DNA of 13,544 nucleotides, from positions 1 through 13,544 of the forward strand of contig JAHFQQ010000070.1 in NCBI GenBank assembly GCA_023259235.1, read 5' to 3'. Both the position numbers and the translations under genes were made by a program. Below, one piece after another: positions 8,971 through 13,544 of this stretch. Numbering within the stretch: the first letter of the stretch is position 1; every line of letters begins with the position of its first letter. This DNA is from Polaromonas sp. GTDB lineage: Bacteria > Pseudomonadota > Gammaproteobacteria > Burkholderiales > Burkholderiaceae_C. Below the pieces are notes generated by a model. It was not told where the DNA came from and made no database searches. It saw nothing but the letters and a program-made list of their open reading frames with translations.

Positions 8971-9762
8971 CTCGCTGAGAAACCTTGCGATCTCAGCATT
9001 GATGACCTCAGGATGGGTGACCGGCGCCATGTGGCCAAGGCCTGGAAACTCTACGACTTGAGCGCCGCACAGAACAGGGAGCAGGACCCGCGCCACCGCA
9101 TGTGCTGATTCGGGAGACGATCCGCCAAGCATGTACAAAATTGGGATGTCCAGTGCGGCAAAGGCATGAGCCGGAGTGGGTTCGGTGAACAGCGCGTGAG
9201 ACCACCGCCGAACGTTTGCAACCGAATCGGCGATCGCAGGTTTGCGCTGGGACGGAGTTGCGCTCCAGCTTCCAGCACCCATCCAGAAGTCGATGAAATG
9301 TCTGGCTGCAGCGTCCCGGTCCCCGTTGTCCAACGCCGTGCCCGCCGCAGTCACTGCATTTCGGATGCCGTCAACACCGTTGGGCGAAGGCCCCTGAGCT
9401 TCTACAAGAGAAAACAGGGTTGGCTCATACAGCACGAGGGCCCGAATGCGCCCCGGATTGGCCAGGGCTGCAATCAACGCAACGGCCGCGCCGTAGGAGT
9501 GCCCGACGAGGGCGAAGGGTGTGCCGGCCAGCGCAAGTACTGGCTCAATAAGGTTGACTTCATCCTGCAGGGTGATCTCGCGGTCAGAGTGCCAGTCAGG
9601 GCTCTTCCCGGAGCCGTACGAGTCAGGGGCAAGCACCCGATGGTTCTGGGACAGCAGGTCCATGAGGCCGCGCCATTGCGCTGAACCGCTGGCATTTGCA
9701 TGGATGCAGATCACTCCCGGTCCTGTCCCAGAGTCGCGTACGTACGGTTCGAGGGTTGGCAT
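8965..9762 (-). CDS. Alpha/beta hydrolase, cassette gene
   Basis: 265 aa from the ATG at 9762. It has the alpha/beta hydrolase pattern: GPGVICIHANASGSAQW (HANAS as the oxyanion-loop variant), APDSYGSGKS, then the nucleophile elbow VGHSYGAA with serine at about residue 89, and the catalytic histidine in GLGHMAPVTHPE at about 244. The acid is probably in the GGSSPESAH stretch. There is no signal peptide, so it should be cytoplasmic. The reaction cannot be told from sequence. The frame opens upstream to 9843 (GTG) and has an ATG at 9807, but both lie in the attC at 9792-9861, and the family-like sequence starts at MPTLEPYVRDSG. I therefore take 9762 as the start. The stop codon is inside the following attC. 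A typical single-gene integron cassette. Confidence 0.88.
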   Translation of the reverse strand: MPTLEPYVRDSGTGPGVICIHANASGSAQWRGLMDLLSQNHRVLAPDSYGSGKSPDWHSDREITLQDEVNLIEPVLALAGTPFALVGHSYGAAVALIAALANPGRIRALVLYEPTLFSLVEAQGPSPNGVDGIRNAVTAAGTALDNGDRDAAARHFIDFWMGAGSWSATPSQRKPAIADSVANVRRWSHALFTEPTPAHAFAALDIPILYMLGGSSPESAHAVARVLLPVLCGAQVVEFPGLGHMAPVTHPEVINAEIARFLSEV

Positions 9763-9791
9763 GTCGAGCTTCTCTAGGTCGTGCTTGCGAG

Positions 9792-9861
9792 GTTTAACGT
9801 TCGACATGAGCAGCAGACCAAAGCTTTGCTTTGGGCTGTCCACTCGATAGAGGGGTTAGAT
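9792..9861 (-). other. attC recombination site between lipocalin and hydrolase cassettes
   Basis: A 70-bp site. On the - strand it starts with core ATCTAAC (9861-9855) and ends with core GTTAAAC (9798-9792). Between them CAGCCCAAAGC pairs with GCTTTGGTCTG (one mismatch, AAA loop), and short TCGA-containing arms lie near both cores. Its translation in one frame (NPSIEWT, then LMSNVK in another) resembles peptides typical of read-through attC sites in other integrons. The 156 bases between it and the lipocalin-like stop hold no convincing gene. Confidence 0.82.
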
Positions 9862-10017
9862 GCCTGCTCGAGAAACGCGCTAGCCTGCGCGCGCCTGCCG
9901 TACGGGACTGAACAGGCACCCGTACAGGTACTCACTGTAGCTGTCGCTCCGGGGCCGTTGGAACCATGTGTGGCTGCCTCCTGCGGCATCCCCCACCAGC
10001 TACCACTGGCATGGCGC

Positions 10018-10539
10018 TTACTTGGCTCGCTTTAATAGCACCTCGGCCGAGCCACCGCTGGAAGCAGGGGTCGTCCACTTCAGTTCGTCCCCAGTGACAG
10101 TGAACGGTCGTTTTTGCTCGGTCCCGTTCCAGTTCGGGAACGTGCTGGTTTCTATGTGAAAGGTGATGGTCTTATCCGCCTCGTTGACGGTGTACGTGCC
10201 GAAGTGAGCGATCGATCCCTGCACGACAGCCTTGTTCTCCTCCGGAGTACCTTCATTTCGATTATTGGACACGAATTTGGCCTGTCCACGGCGCGCGGTC
10301 AGCAATATATAGTGGCCATTGCCATCAAAGCTTGCGAGCCCCTGCGGATTGGGACCATACAGCGGCACCCGGCTGCCATCCGCGCCGACAATATCGACCG
10401 AGACATACGCCCAGGTTCCGACGACTTGCTCTTGCAGCGTCTTTTGCTGGGCGGCCGCGTCTCTCGAGGGCAGGGAAACTCCCAGAGCCAGCAGTCCCAC
10501 GGTGGTCAGTGTGAGTGTGAGCGTGCGAAGTCGTTTCAT
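10018..10539 (-). CDS. Secreted lipocalin-like domain protein, cassette gene
   Basis: 173 aa. A signal peptide (MKRLRTLTLTLTTVGLLALGVSL, cleavage near AAAQ) precedes a lipocalin-like domain of the Lipocalin_5 type: VVGTWAYVSVDIVGADGSR, then LYGPNPQGLASFDGNGHYILL, HFGTYTVNEADKTITFHIE and a final DELKWTTPASSGGSAEVLLKR. The GTW motif at the start and the NPQG/SFDGNGHY strands are the main marks. Such small beta barrels are common as cassette cargo and their ligands are mostly unknown. AAGGGAAG on the - strand serves as the ribosome-binding site. About 116 nt separate its start from the attC core at 10656, enough for a promoter. TTCAAA and TAGCAT with a 16-nt spacer are a weak candidate there. 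It is preceded by an attC that IS1 has interrupted. Confidence 0.87.
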   Translation of the reverse strand: MKRLRTLTLTLTTVGLLALGVSLPSRDAAAQQKTLQEQVVGTWAYVSVDIVGADGSRVPLYGPNPQGLASFDGNGHYILLTARRGQAKFVSNNRNEGTPEENKAVVQGSIAHFGTYTVNEADKTITFHIETSTFPNWNGTEQKRPFTVTGDELKWTTPASSGGSAEVLLKRAK

Positions 10540-10655
10540 GATCTTCTTCCCTTAGTGGTTGGAAATGACTGAATGCTACAGCTTCGAACCAAATTTTGAA
10601 CGCTTGGCGTTGTTCGCGCAAGAGTTGTTCCGTGTTGAAGGGTGCTTCAGTTGGC

Positions 10656-10706
10656 GTCTAACGTCGAAGCTAAGCGGCGGTCCGCTTGCGGGAAGTCCGG
10701 CTTGAG
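10656..10706 (-). other. attC site, lipocalin-proximal part, interrupted by IS
   Basis: On the - strand this is the L'' tail, central stem and L'-R' part of an attC: CTCAAGCCGG, a loop region, CCGCTTAGC, then the core GTTAGAC (10662-10656). The missing part (core GCATAAC and spacer) lies at 12180-12192, past the IS. Joined, the site reads AAC-TGGTCG-CTCAAGCCG. This matches the spacing of the classical aadA-type attC (AAC-AATTCG-TTCAAGCCG) exactly. Confidence 0.85.
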
Positions 10707-10798
10707 TGATGGGATGGACTCCCCCGTCTTTTTGCGCAATATTTGCGTACTGGTCTTCATTGGCGTGGCGATCAGGTTCTTAAACAAAGGAGTCCGAC

Positions 10799-11884
10799 AT
10801 GAATGCTACTACCGTTGCCGTCGATCTTGCAAAGTCTGTTTTTCAATTAGCCGTGGCTGATGACCATTGGCGCATGGTCGAAACCCAGCGTTTGAGCCGT
10901 ACCCAGTTCGAGCGCTGGTTTGCTAATCGAGAGGTGTCCCTCGTCATCATGGAAGCCTGCGGCTCAGCCCACCATTGGGGCCGCTGGCTCAATGGCCTGG
11001 GCATTGAGGTCCGCCTGCTGCCCGCCCAATACATCCGCGCCTACGTCAAACGCAACAAGACCGATGCAGCGGATGCGGCTGCACTCCTGGAAGCTGCCAG
11101 AGCCTCTGACATGCGTCCGGTGCGCGTGAAGTCGGTTGAGCAGCAGGCACTGCAGGGCATGCACCGCATTCGCTCCCTATGGATGGGCACACGCACCAGC
11201 CGCATCAACGCCCTGCGTGGCTTTTGCCGTGAGTTTGGCATTGCGATTCCCGTAGGGGCGCGCACTGGCATCGAAGCCATCGGCCGGGTGCTGGCTGATC
11301 CTGCAACGGCCGTGCCCAATCTGATCCGTGGCACAGCCAAGCTGCTGCTGGAAGAGATTCGTTTGCTCGAAGCGCGCATTGCCCAACTGGAGCGGGAACT
11401 GGCCGCGCTGGCCAGGCTCAGCCCGGCGTGCACCACGTTGCTGTCGATACCTGGTATTGGCCTGCTGACCGCTACTGCGATGGTGGCGGCCACATCGGGT
11501 GATGTCAGCCACTTCAAGGATGCACGCCACTTCTCCAGCTGGTTTGGCCTGACGCCCAAGGAGTACAGCTCGGGCAACAGCCGCTACCTGGGGCGCATCT
11601 CCAAGAAAGGGGATCGCTACTTGCGCATGTTGCTCACGCACGGCGCCAGGAGTGTGCTGCGTGCGGCCAAGGTGGCCGATAGCGCCGGGCGGGAGGTCTG
11701 CGGTGTGCGGCGATGGGCGCTGGATGTACAGGCACGCAGCAACCACAACAAGGCGGCGTGCGCGCTGGCCAACAAGCTGGCGCGCATTTGCTATGCCACG
11801 CTCAGGGACAAGGAGCCGTTTGGTGAACAAACCGTGCGGCTGAGCAAGAAGATCAACAGGGAGAGTTTTGTGATGCCGGCCTGA
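10799..11884 (+). CDS. IS110-family DEDD transposase
   Basis: 361 aa, intact. The N-terminal RuvC-like DEDD domain has D9 (TVAVDLAKSVF), E52 (VIMEACGSAHHW), and D89 and D92 (KTDAADAAALL). The C-terminal Transposase_20 region has LLSIPGIGLLTATAMVA, then FSSWFGLTPKEYSSGNS and GDRYLRMLLTHGARSVL. These mark the IS110 family, which recombines circular IS intermediates into short, guide-RNA-defined targets. AAAGGAGTCCGAC precedes the ATG as ribosome-binding site. The gene lies in the element framed by subterminal repeats at 10714 and 12176 and inserted in an attC. It is close in sequence to the partial transposase at 13262 (about 80 per cent identity over the first 70 residues by eye). Confidence 0.96.
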   Translation: MNATTVAVDLAKSVFQLAVADDHWRMVETQRLSRTQFERWFANREVSLVIMEACGSAHHWGRWLNGLGIEVRLLPAQYIRAYVKRNKTDAADAAALLEAARASDMRPVRVKSVEQQALQGMHRIRSLWMGTRTSRINALRGFCREFGIAIPVGARTGIEAIGRVLADPATAVPNLIRGTAKLLLEEIRLLEARIAQLERELAALARLSPACTTLLSIPGIGLLTATAMVAATSGDVSHFKDARHFSSWFGLTPKEYSSGNSRYLGRISKKGDRYLRMLLTHGARSVLRAAKVADSAGREVCGVRRWALDVQARSNHNKAACALANKLARICYATLRDKEPFGEQTVRLSKKINRESFVMPA

Positions 11885-12179
11885 ACAGCCAACATCCAGA
11901 ACAGCCGTCACCAAGAAGAAATTTTGAACACCCATCACGCGTTGCGACGAGATTGATCGACCACCATGGCCAACCGGGTTCACCCCACACCGACTGACGC
12001 CGATAACTCTTCCGGCAGCTTGCCTGCCGTTCGTAGCGACTGGCGCTTCGGTGACGCAGATTCCATGTCGGCACGGACCACACCAGAGTCCACCACAGAT
12101 GCCGGATATACGACTGCAGGCGCATCCCCAACAGCCAAACTATCGGTCAGTTTCTTGCGCTTGTGGGGGAGTCCATATA
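11885..12179 (+). ncRNA. Non-coding right end of the IS, probable guide (seek/bridge) RNA region
   Basis: No open reading frame of the IS covers this stretch. In the IS1111 group the guide RNA is known to be encoded downstream of the transposase. Candidate parts: CCCATCA (11931-11937) is the exact complement of the outer left end TGATGGG. ATAACT (12003-12008) equals the - strand of the target core half. GCTTG (12018-12022) sits in the loop of a CGGCAG/CTGCCG hairpin (12013-12029) and equals the other target half. ATATACGAC (12106-12114) repeats the sequence across the right junction (12175-12183). RNA ends and exact pairing are not determined. Confidence 0.5.
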
Positions 12180-12403
12180 CGACCAGTTATGCCAGTGGCT
12201 GTCGTAGCCACTGCCAGCAAACTCCGCAGCGCGTCGTTGACGGCCTCGTTATTTGGAAATGCTTTGGTCAATGCAGGGTCGATCACGACAATATTCGTTG
12301 CCTTTGCGTACCGTGCCGCGTACTTGCCGCGCACAAGTGGCCCAAGATCTGCACGCGTATATTCCGTGCGCATCTCGTCGTCTTTGGTATTAGCCTTCTT
12401 CAT
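12140..12403 (-). CDS. BrnT-linked antitoxin-like protein with an IS-derived C-terminal tail
   Basis: 87 aa from the ATG at 12403, with AAAGGAG ten bases upstream. Residues 1-75 (MKKANTKDDEMRTEYTRADL, VRGKYAARYA, VVIDPALTKAFPNNEAVNDALR) match a small protein family I know as the usual partner of BrnT toxins, probably DNA-binding antitoxins. Its start overlaps the end of the broken brnT-like frame by 14 bases, the normal toxin-antitoxin layout. The last 12 residues (IWTPPQAQETDR) are read from the inverted repeat and right end of the IS. Rejoining the attC predicts a native tail of RSSRTSRKRTAA after GITG, ending at a TAG within the attC. The core looks intact, so it may still fold. A longer frame to 12511 is only the end of the toxin region in another frame. 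Confidence 0.8.
   Translation of the reverse strand: MKKANTKDDEMRTEYTRADLGPLVRGKYAARYAKATNIVVIDPALTKAFPNNEAVNDALRSLLAVATTATGITGRIWTPPQAQETDR
12180..12192 (-). other. attC site, toxin-antitoxin-proximal part
   Basis: On the - strand GCATAAC (12192-12186) is the R''-type core (one base off RYYYAAC), followed by the spacer TGGTCG up to the IS end. Together with 10656-10706 it makes one attC cut by the insertion sequence. The core lies inside the reading frame of the antitoxin-like gene (residues G-I-T). Confidence 0.8.
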
Positions 12404-12662
12404 AAATTCGTTTCTCCTTTCGGGTTGCAGGGCGGGCGCTGAAGATGCGGATGACACCAGCACAGTCGGTGTGGGAGACAACCAGAACACGCCCTTGACT
12501 CGATCAACCAAACGTTACAAAGCGATTTTCCCCCACCGAGTGCGCCAAGTCACGACCACTCACGGAAAGAACGTCGCCAAACACTGTGCTGGCTTCGTCA
12601 AACCTGATGCCATGCTTGCGTTCATTGGCATATGCCTCGCCTGGATCCCATTCAAATTTCAT
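12390..12662 (-). pseudogene. brnT: brnT-type toxin gene with an in-frame stop codon
   Basis: Translated from the ATG at 12662, the frame begins MKFEWDPGEAYANERKHGIR and continues FDEASTVFGDVLSVSGRDLAHS, typical of BrnT (RelE-fold ribonuclease toxins). A TGA at 12506-12504 (codon 53) interrupts it after RFVTFG. The same frame then continues SSQGRVLVVSHTD, VIRIFSARPATRKEKRIYEEG to a TAA at 12392-12390. So only one codon breaks an otherwise complete 90-residue toxin. The expected residue there is leucine (GLSSQGR in relatives I recall), so a leucine codon changed to TGA is likely. The peptide of 52 residues lacks the second half of the fold and the C-terminal conserved S-A-R region, so it should be inactive. 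A sequencing error is possible. The downstream antitoxin overlaps its end. Confidence 0.85.
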
Positions 12663-12667
12663 AGCTA

Positions 12668-12692
12668 ATCGCTAAGGCATAGCGTTAGCGAT
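12668..12692. promoter_or_regulatory. Inverted repeat just upstream of the brnT-like gene, candidate operator
   Basis: ATCGCTAA (12668-12675) and TTAGCGAT (12685-12692) are perfect inverted arms with a 9-base spacer, ending five bases before the brnT-like start codon. Toxin-antitoxin operons are usually autoregulated by the antitoxin at palindromes near the start, so an operator role fits. It could instead be part of a degenerate attC, since it lies between two coding units. Confidence 0.45.
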
Positions 12693-12721
12693 GACCCGCG
12701 CCAGTCAGGTCGATCAACCAA

Positions 12722-13036
12722 TTAAACCGAAGCGTCACGGAACGCCCTCAGAACTGTATTGATGCGCGTTTGATAGCCAGTTCCTTGTGCCTTAAACCAT
12801 TCGAGCACGTCTTGATCTACTCGCAGCGAAATGGATGCTTTGGAAGGCAGCGGCTTCAACCCTTTGCGAACCAGGCCACGAACAATGTGCTCTACGTCAG
12901 CCTCTGGGTGTTCGGGCGTCGGCTTTACGTCACCAGCGCCGGACTTCAGGCGTACCCAATCAGTTTTGGATTTCATCGAAGTAAATTTGCGACTCGCGCT
13001 TGGTAGCTTTTCGGAACGGGATGACGCGGACTTCAT
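12722..13036 (-). CDS. brnA: BrnA-type antitoxin
   Basis: 104 aa. The C-terminal half, ASISLRVDQDVLEWFKAQGTGYQTRINTVLRAF, is the hallmark of BrnA antitoxins. It is a ribbon-helix-helix DNA-binding domain that in the Brucella system dimerises, neutralises BrnT and represses the operon. The N-terminal part (SKTDWVRLKSGAG) has the conserved SKTDW segment of the same family. The ATG at 13036 has GGAGA seven bases upstream. The inner Met before KSKTDWVRL has no such site. It lies upstream of the brnT-like frame, the reverse of the usual toxin-first order. The brnT-like gene also has its own different antitoxin, so this may be an orphan antitoxin or a rearranged pair. It starts about 80 bases after the attC core at 13117-13123. 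Confidence 0.9.
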   Translation of the reverse strand: MKSASSRSEKLPSASRKFTSMKSKTDWVRLKSGAGDVKPTPEHPEADVEHIVRGLVRKGLKPLPSKASISLRVDQDVLEWFKAQGTGYQTRINTVLRAFRDASV

Positions 13037-13116
13037 GTTTATTCTCCGTATGTACGACTAAAACAGCGTCAGTTTGTTGGCATGATTTCTCCGTTCGCGG
13101 GACTGTTCTCTGCGGC

Positions 13117-13164
13117 ACCTAACAAATAAGAGTAAGCGGCTGGCCGCAGGCCAGTCCGCTTGGC
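13117..13164 (-). other. attC site, part next to the BrnA cassette, interrupted by second IS
   Basis: On the - strand the core is GTTAGGT (13123-13117, GTTRRRY). On the + strand AAGCGG-CTGGCC pairs with GGCCAG-t-CCGCTT around a GCA loop, with an unpaired T on the later arm. The second IS begins right after CCGCTTGGC at 13164, the same place in the site as the first IS (after CGGCTTGAG). The rest of this attC should lie beyond the right edge of the window. Confidence 0.82.
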
Positions 13165-13261
13165 TGATGGAATGGACTCCCCCGTTTGTTTGCGCAAGAG
13201 TTGCGTACTGGTCTTCATTGGCGCGGGGATCAGGTCTTCATCCAAACGAAAGGAGTCCGAC

Positions 13262-13544
13262 ATGAATGCTACTACCGGGGCCGTGGATCTGGTAAAATCC
13301 GTTTTCAAACTCGTCGTGGCCGATGAGCGCTGGGACATCGTTGAAACACAGCGCCTCACACGCACCCAGTTCGAACGTTGGTTTGCCAACCGTGCTGCCT
13401 CGCTGGTCGCCATGGAGGCCTGCGGCTCAGCCCACCACTGGGCACGCTGGCTCAATGGCCTGGGCATTGAGCCAGCGTGCCCAGTACGTGCGTGCCTATG
13501 TTCACCGCCACAAGACCGATGCCAGCGACGCCGCCGCCTTGCTC
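13262..13544 (+). pseudogene. IS110-family transposase, frameshifted, truncated by window end
   Basis: The frame starts MNATTGAVDLVKSVFKLVVAD and keeps D9 and the glutamate of AMEACGSAHHW, then LNGLGIE. After that, the five codons VRLLP of the intact relative are replaced by the 7 bases CCAGCGT, a net loss of 8. The true continuation AQYVRAYVHRHKTD, with the DxxD pair, is in another frame from about 13479. The changed bases complete a perfect inverted repeat with the sequence before it (13437-13457 and 13465-13485), which suggests a hairpin-templated mutation. The transposase is therefore probably inactive, and the element could move only with help from an intact relative such as the first IS. 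Confidence 0.85.
13437..13485. repeat. Perfect 21-bp inverted repeat inside the second transposase
   Basis: Arms at 13437-13457 and 13465-13485 are exact reverse complements around the 7-base loop GCCTGGG. In the intact relative (about 10975-11035) only a short arm, CTCAATG/CATTGAG around the same GCCTGGG loop, is shared. The rest of the right arm is therefore a new copy of the left arm. Confidence 0.9.

Larger units (their letters stand above)
10707..12179 (+). mobile_element. Complete IS110-family (IS1111 group, attC-targeting) insertion sequence
   Basis: The element is about 1473 bp. Perfect 12-bp subterminal inverted repeats lie at 10714-10725 (ATGGACTCCCCC) and 12165-12176. Seven bases (TGATGGG) lie outside the left repeat and three (ATA) outside the right. 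That subterminal layout is characteristic of the IS1111 group as I recall it. Inside are a 92-nt left end, one transposase gene and a roughly 295-nt non-coding right end. The ends were set by comparison with the second element (TGATGGA plus the same repeat) and because removing 10707-12179 restores a correctly spaced attC. No target duplication is evident. It is inserted opposite to the cassette direction. Confidence 0.9.
13165..13544 (+). mobile_element. Second IS110-family (IS1111 group) element, left part only
   Basis: It begins TGATGGA followed by the same 12-bp subterminal repeat ATGGACTCCCCC (13172-13183) as the complete element. A closely related left end follows (GCGCAAGAGTTGCGTACTGGTC and on), with AAAGGAGTCCGAC before the ATG. 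It is similar but clearly diverged, so it is a distinct element or an old copy. It is inserted in an attC in the same orientation as the first. The right end is outside the window. Confidence 0.88.

Noticed and set aside
9774..9989. A 71-residue - strand frame between lipocalin and hydrolase genes
   Set aside because: Half of it is translated attC (NPSIEWT and onward), and no ribosome-binding site or family match is seen.
10700..12190. Target-site duplication around the first IS
   Set aside because: I looked for direct repeats at 10700-10706 and 12180-12186 and found none. The rejoined attC has correct spacing without one.
12404..12511. N-terminal extension of the antitoxin-like protein
   Set aside because: These codons are the toxin region in another frame. 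The start at 12403 has a good ribosome-binding site and the family-like MKK beginning.
12051..12668. A 205-residue + strand frame opposite the toxin-antitoxin genes
   Set aside because: It crosses the IS boundary and is antisense to the recognisable BrnT-like and antitoxin frames.

Overview
The window looks like chromosome from a betaproteobacterium of the order Burkholderiales, probably Comamonadaceae (Polaromonas/Rhodoferax-like). The evidence is the GC-rich glycine-cleavage operon behind a tandem glycine riboswitch, and two diverged copies of an AT-cored short repeat that I recall as abundant in those genomes. The taxon is inferred, not proven.

Layout: (1) 1-4958, + strand: a glycine riboswitch followed by gcvT, gcvH and gcvP, the T, H and P proteins of the glycine cleavage system. 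One repeat copy lies in frame inside gcvP and a second lies just after the operon. (2) 5222-7810, - strand: a tight envelope operon with cytochrome b561, a secreted YceI protein, a YceI-like lipoprotein and an exported SRPBCC (START-like) protein. It suggests a periplasmic lipid/quinone-related function. (3) 7955-8341, - strand: a DUF4345 membrane protein, probably the last ordinary chromosomal gene before the array.

(4) 8387 to the right edge: part of an integron gene-cassette array read on the - strand. Cassettes carry an NTF2-like lipoprotein, an alpha/beta hydrolase, a secreted lipocalin-like protein, and a BrnT/BrnA-type toxin-antitoxin cluster whose toxin gene has an in-frame stop. Two intact attC sites (8911-8970 and 9792-9861) and two interrupted ones are visible. 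No integrase gene is in the window. The array may continue to the right, or this may be an integrase-less cluster.

(5) Two related IS110-family, IS1111-group insertion sequences sit in attC sites at the equivalent base. The first (10707-12179) is complete. It has perfect 12-bp subterminal inverted repeats, an intact DEDD transposase and a roughly 295-nt non-coding right end that should encode its guide (seek/bridge) RNA. Removing it restores an attC with standard spacing. It also replaced the C-terminal tail of an antitoxin with IS-encoded residues. The second runs off the window. Its transposase is frameshifted by what looks like a hairpin-templated mutation that left a perfect 21-bp inverted repeat.

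The most interesting part is the interplay in region 4-5: IS elements that recognise attC, cassettes with decayed toxin-antitoxin genes, and candidate guide segments in the IS non-coding region that resemble the target and the IS end.
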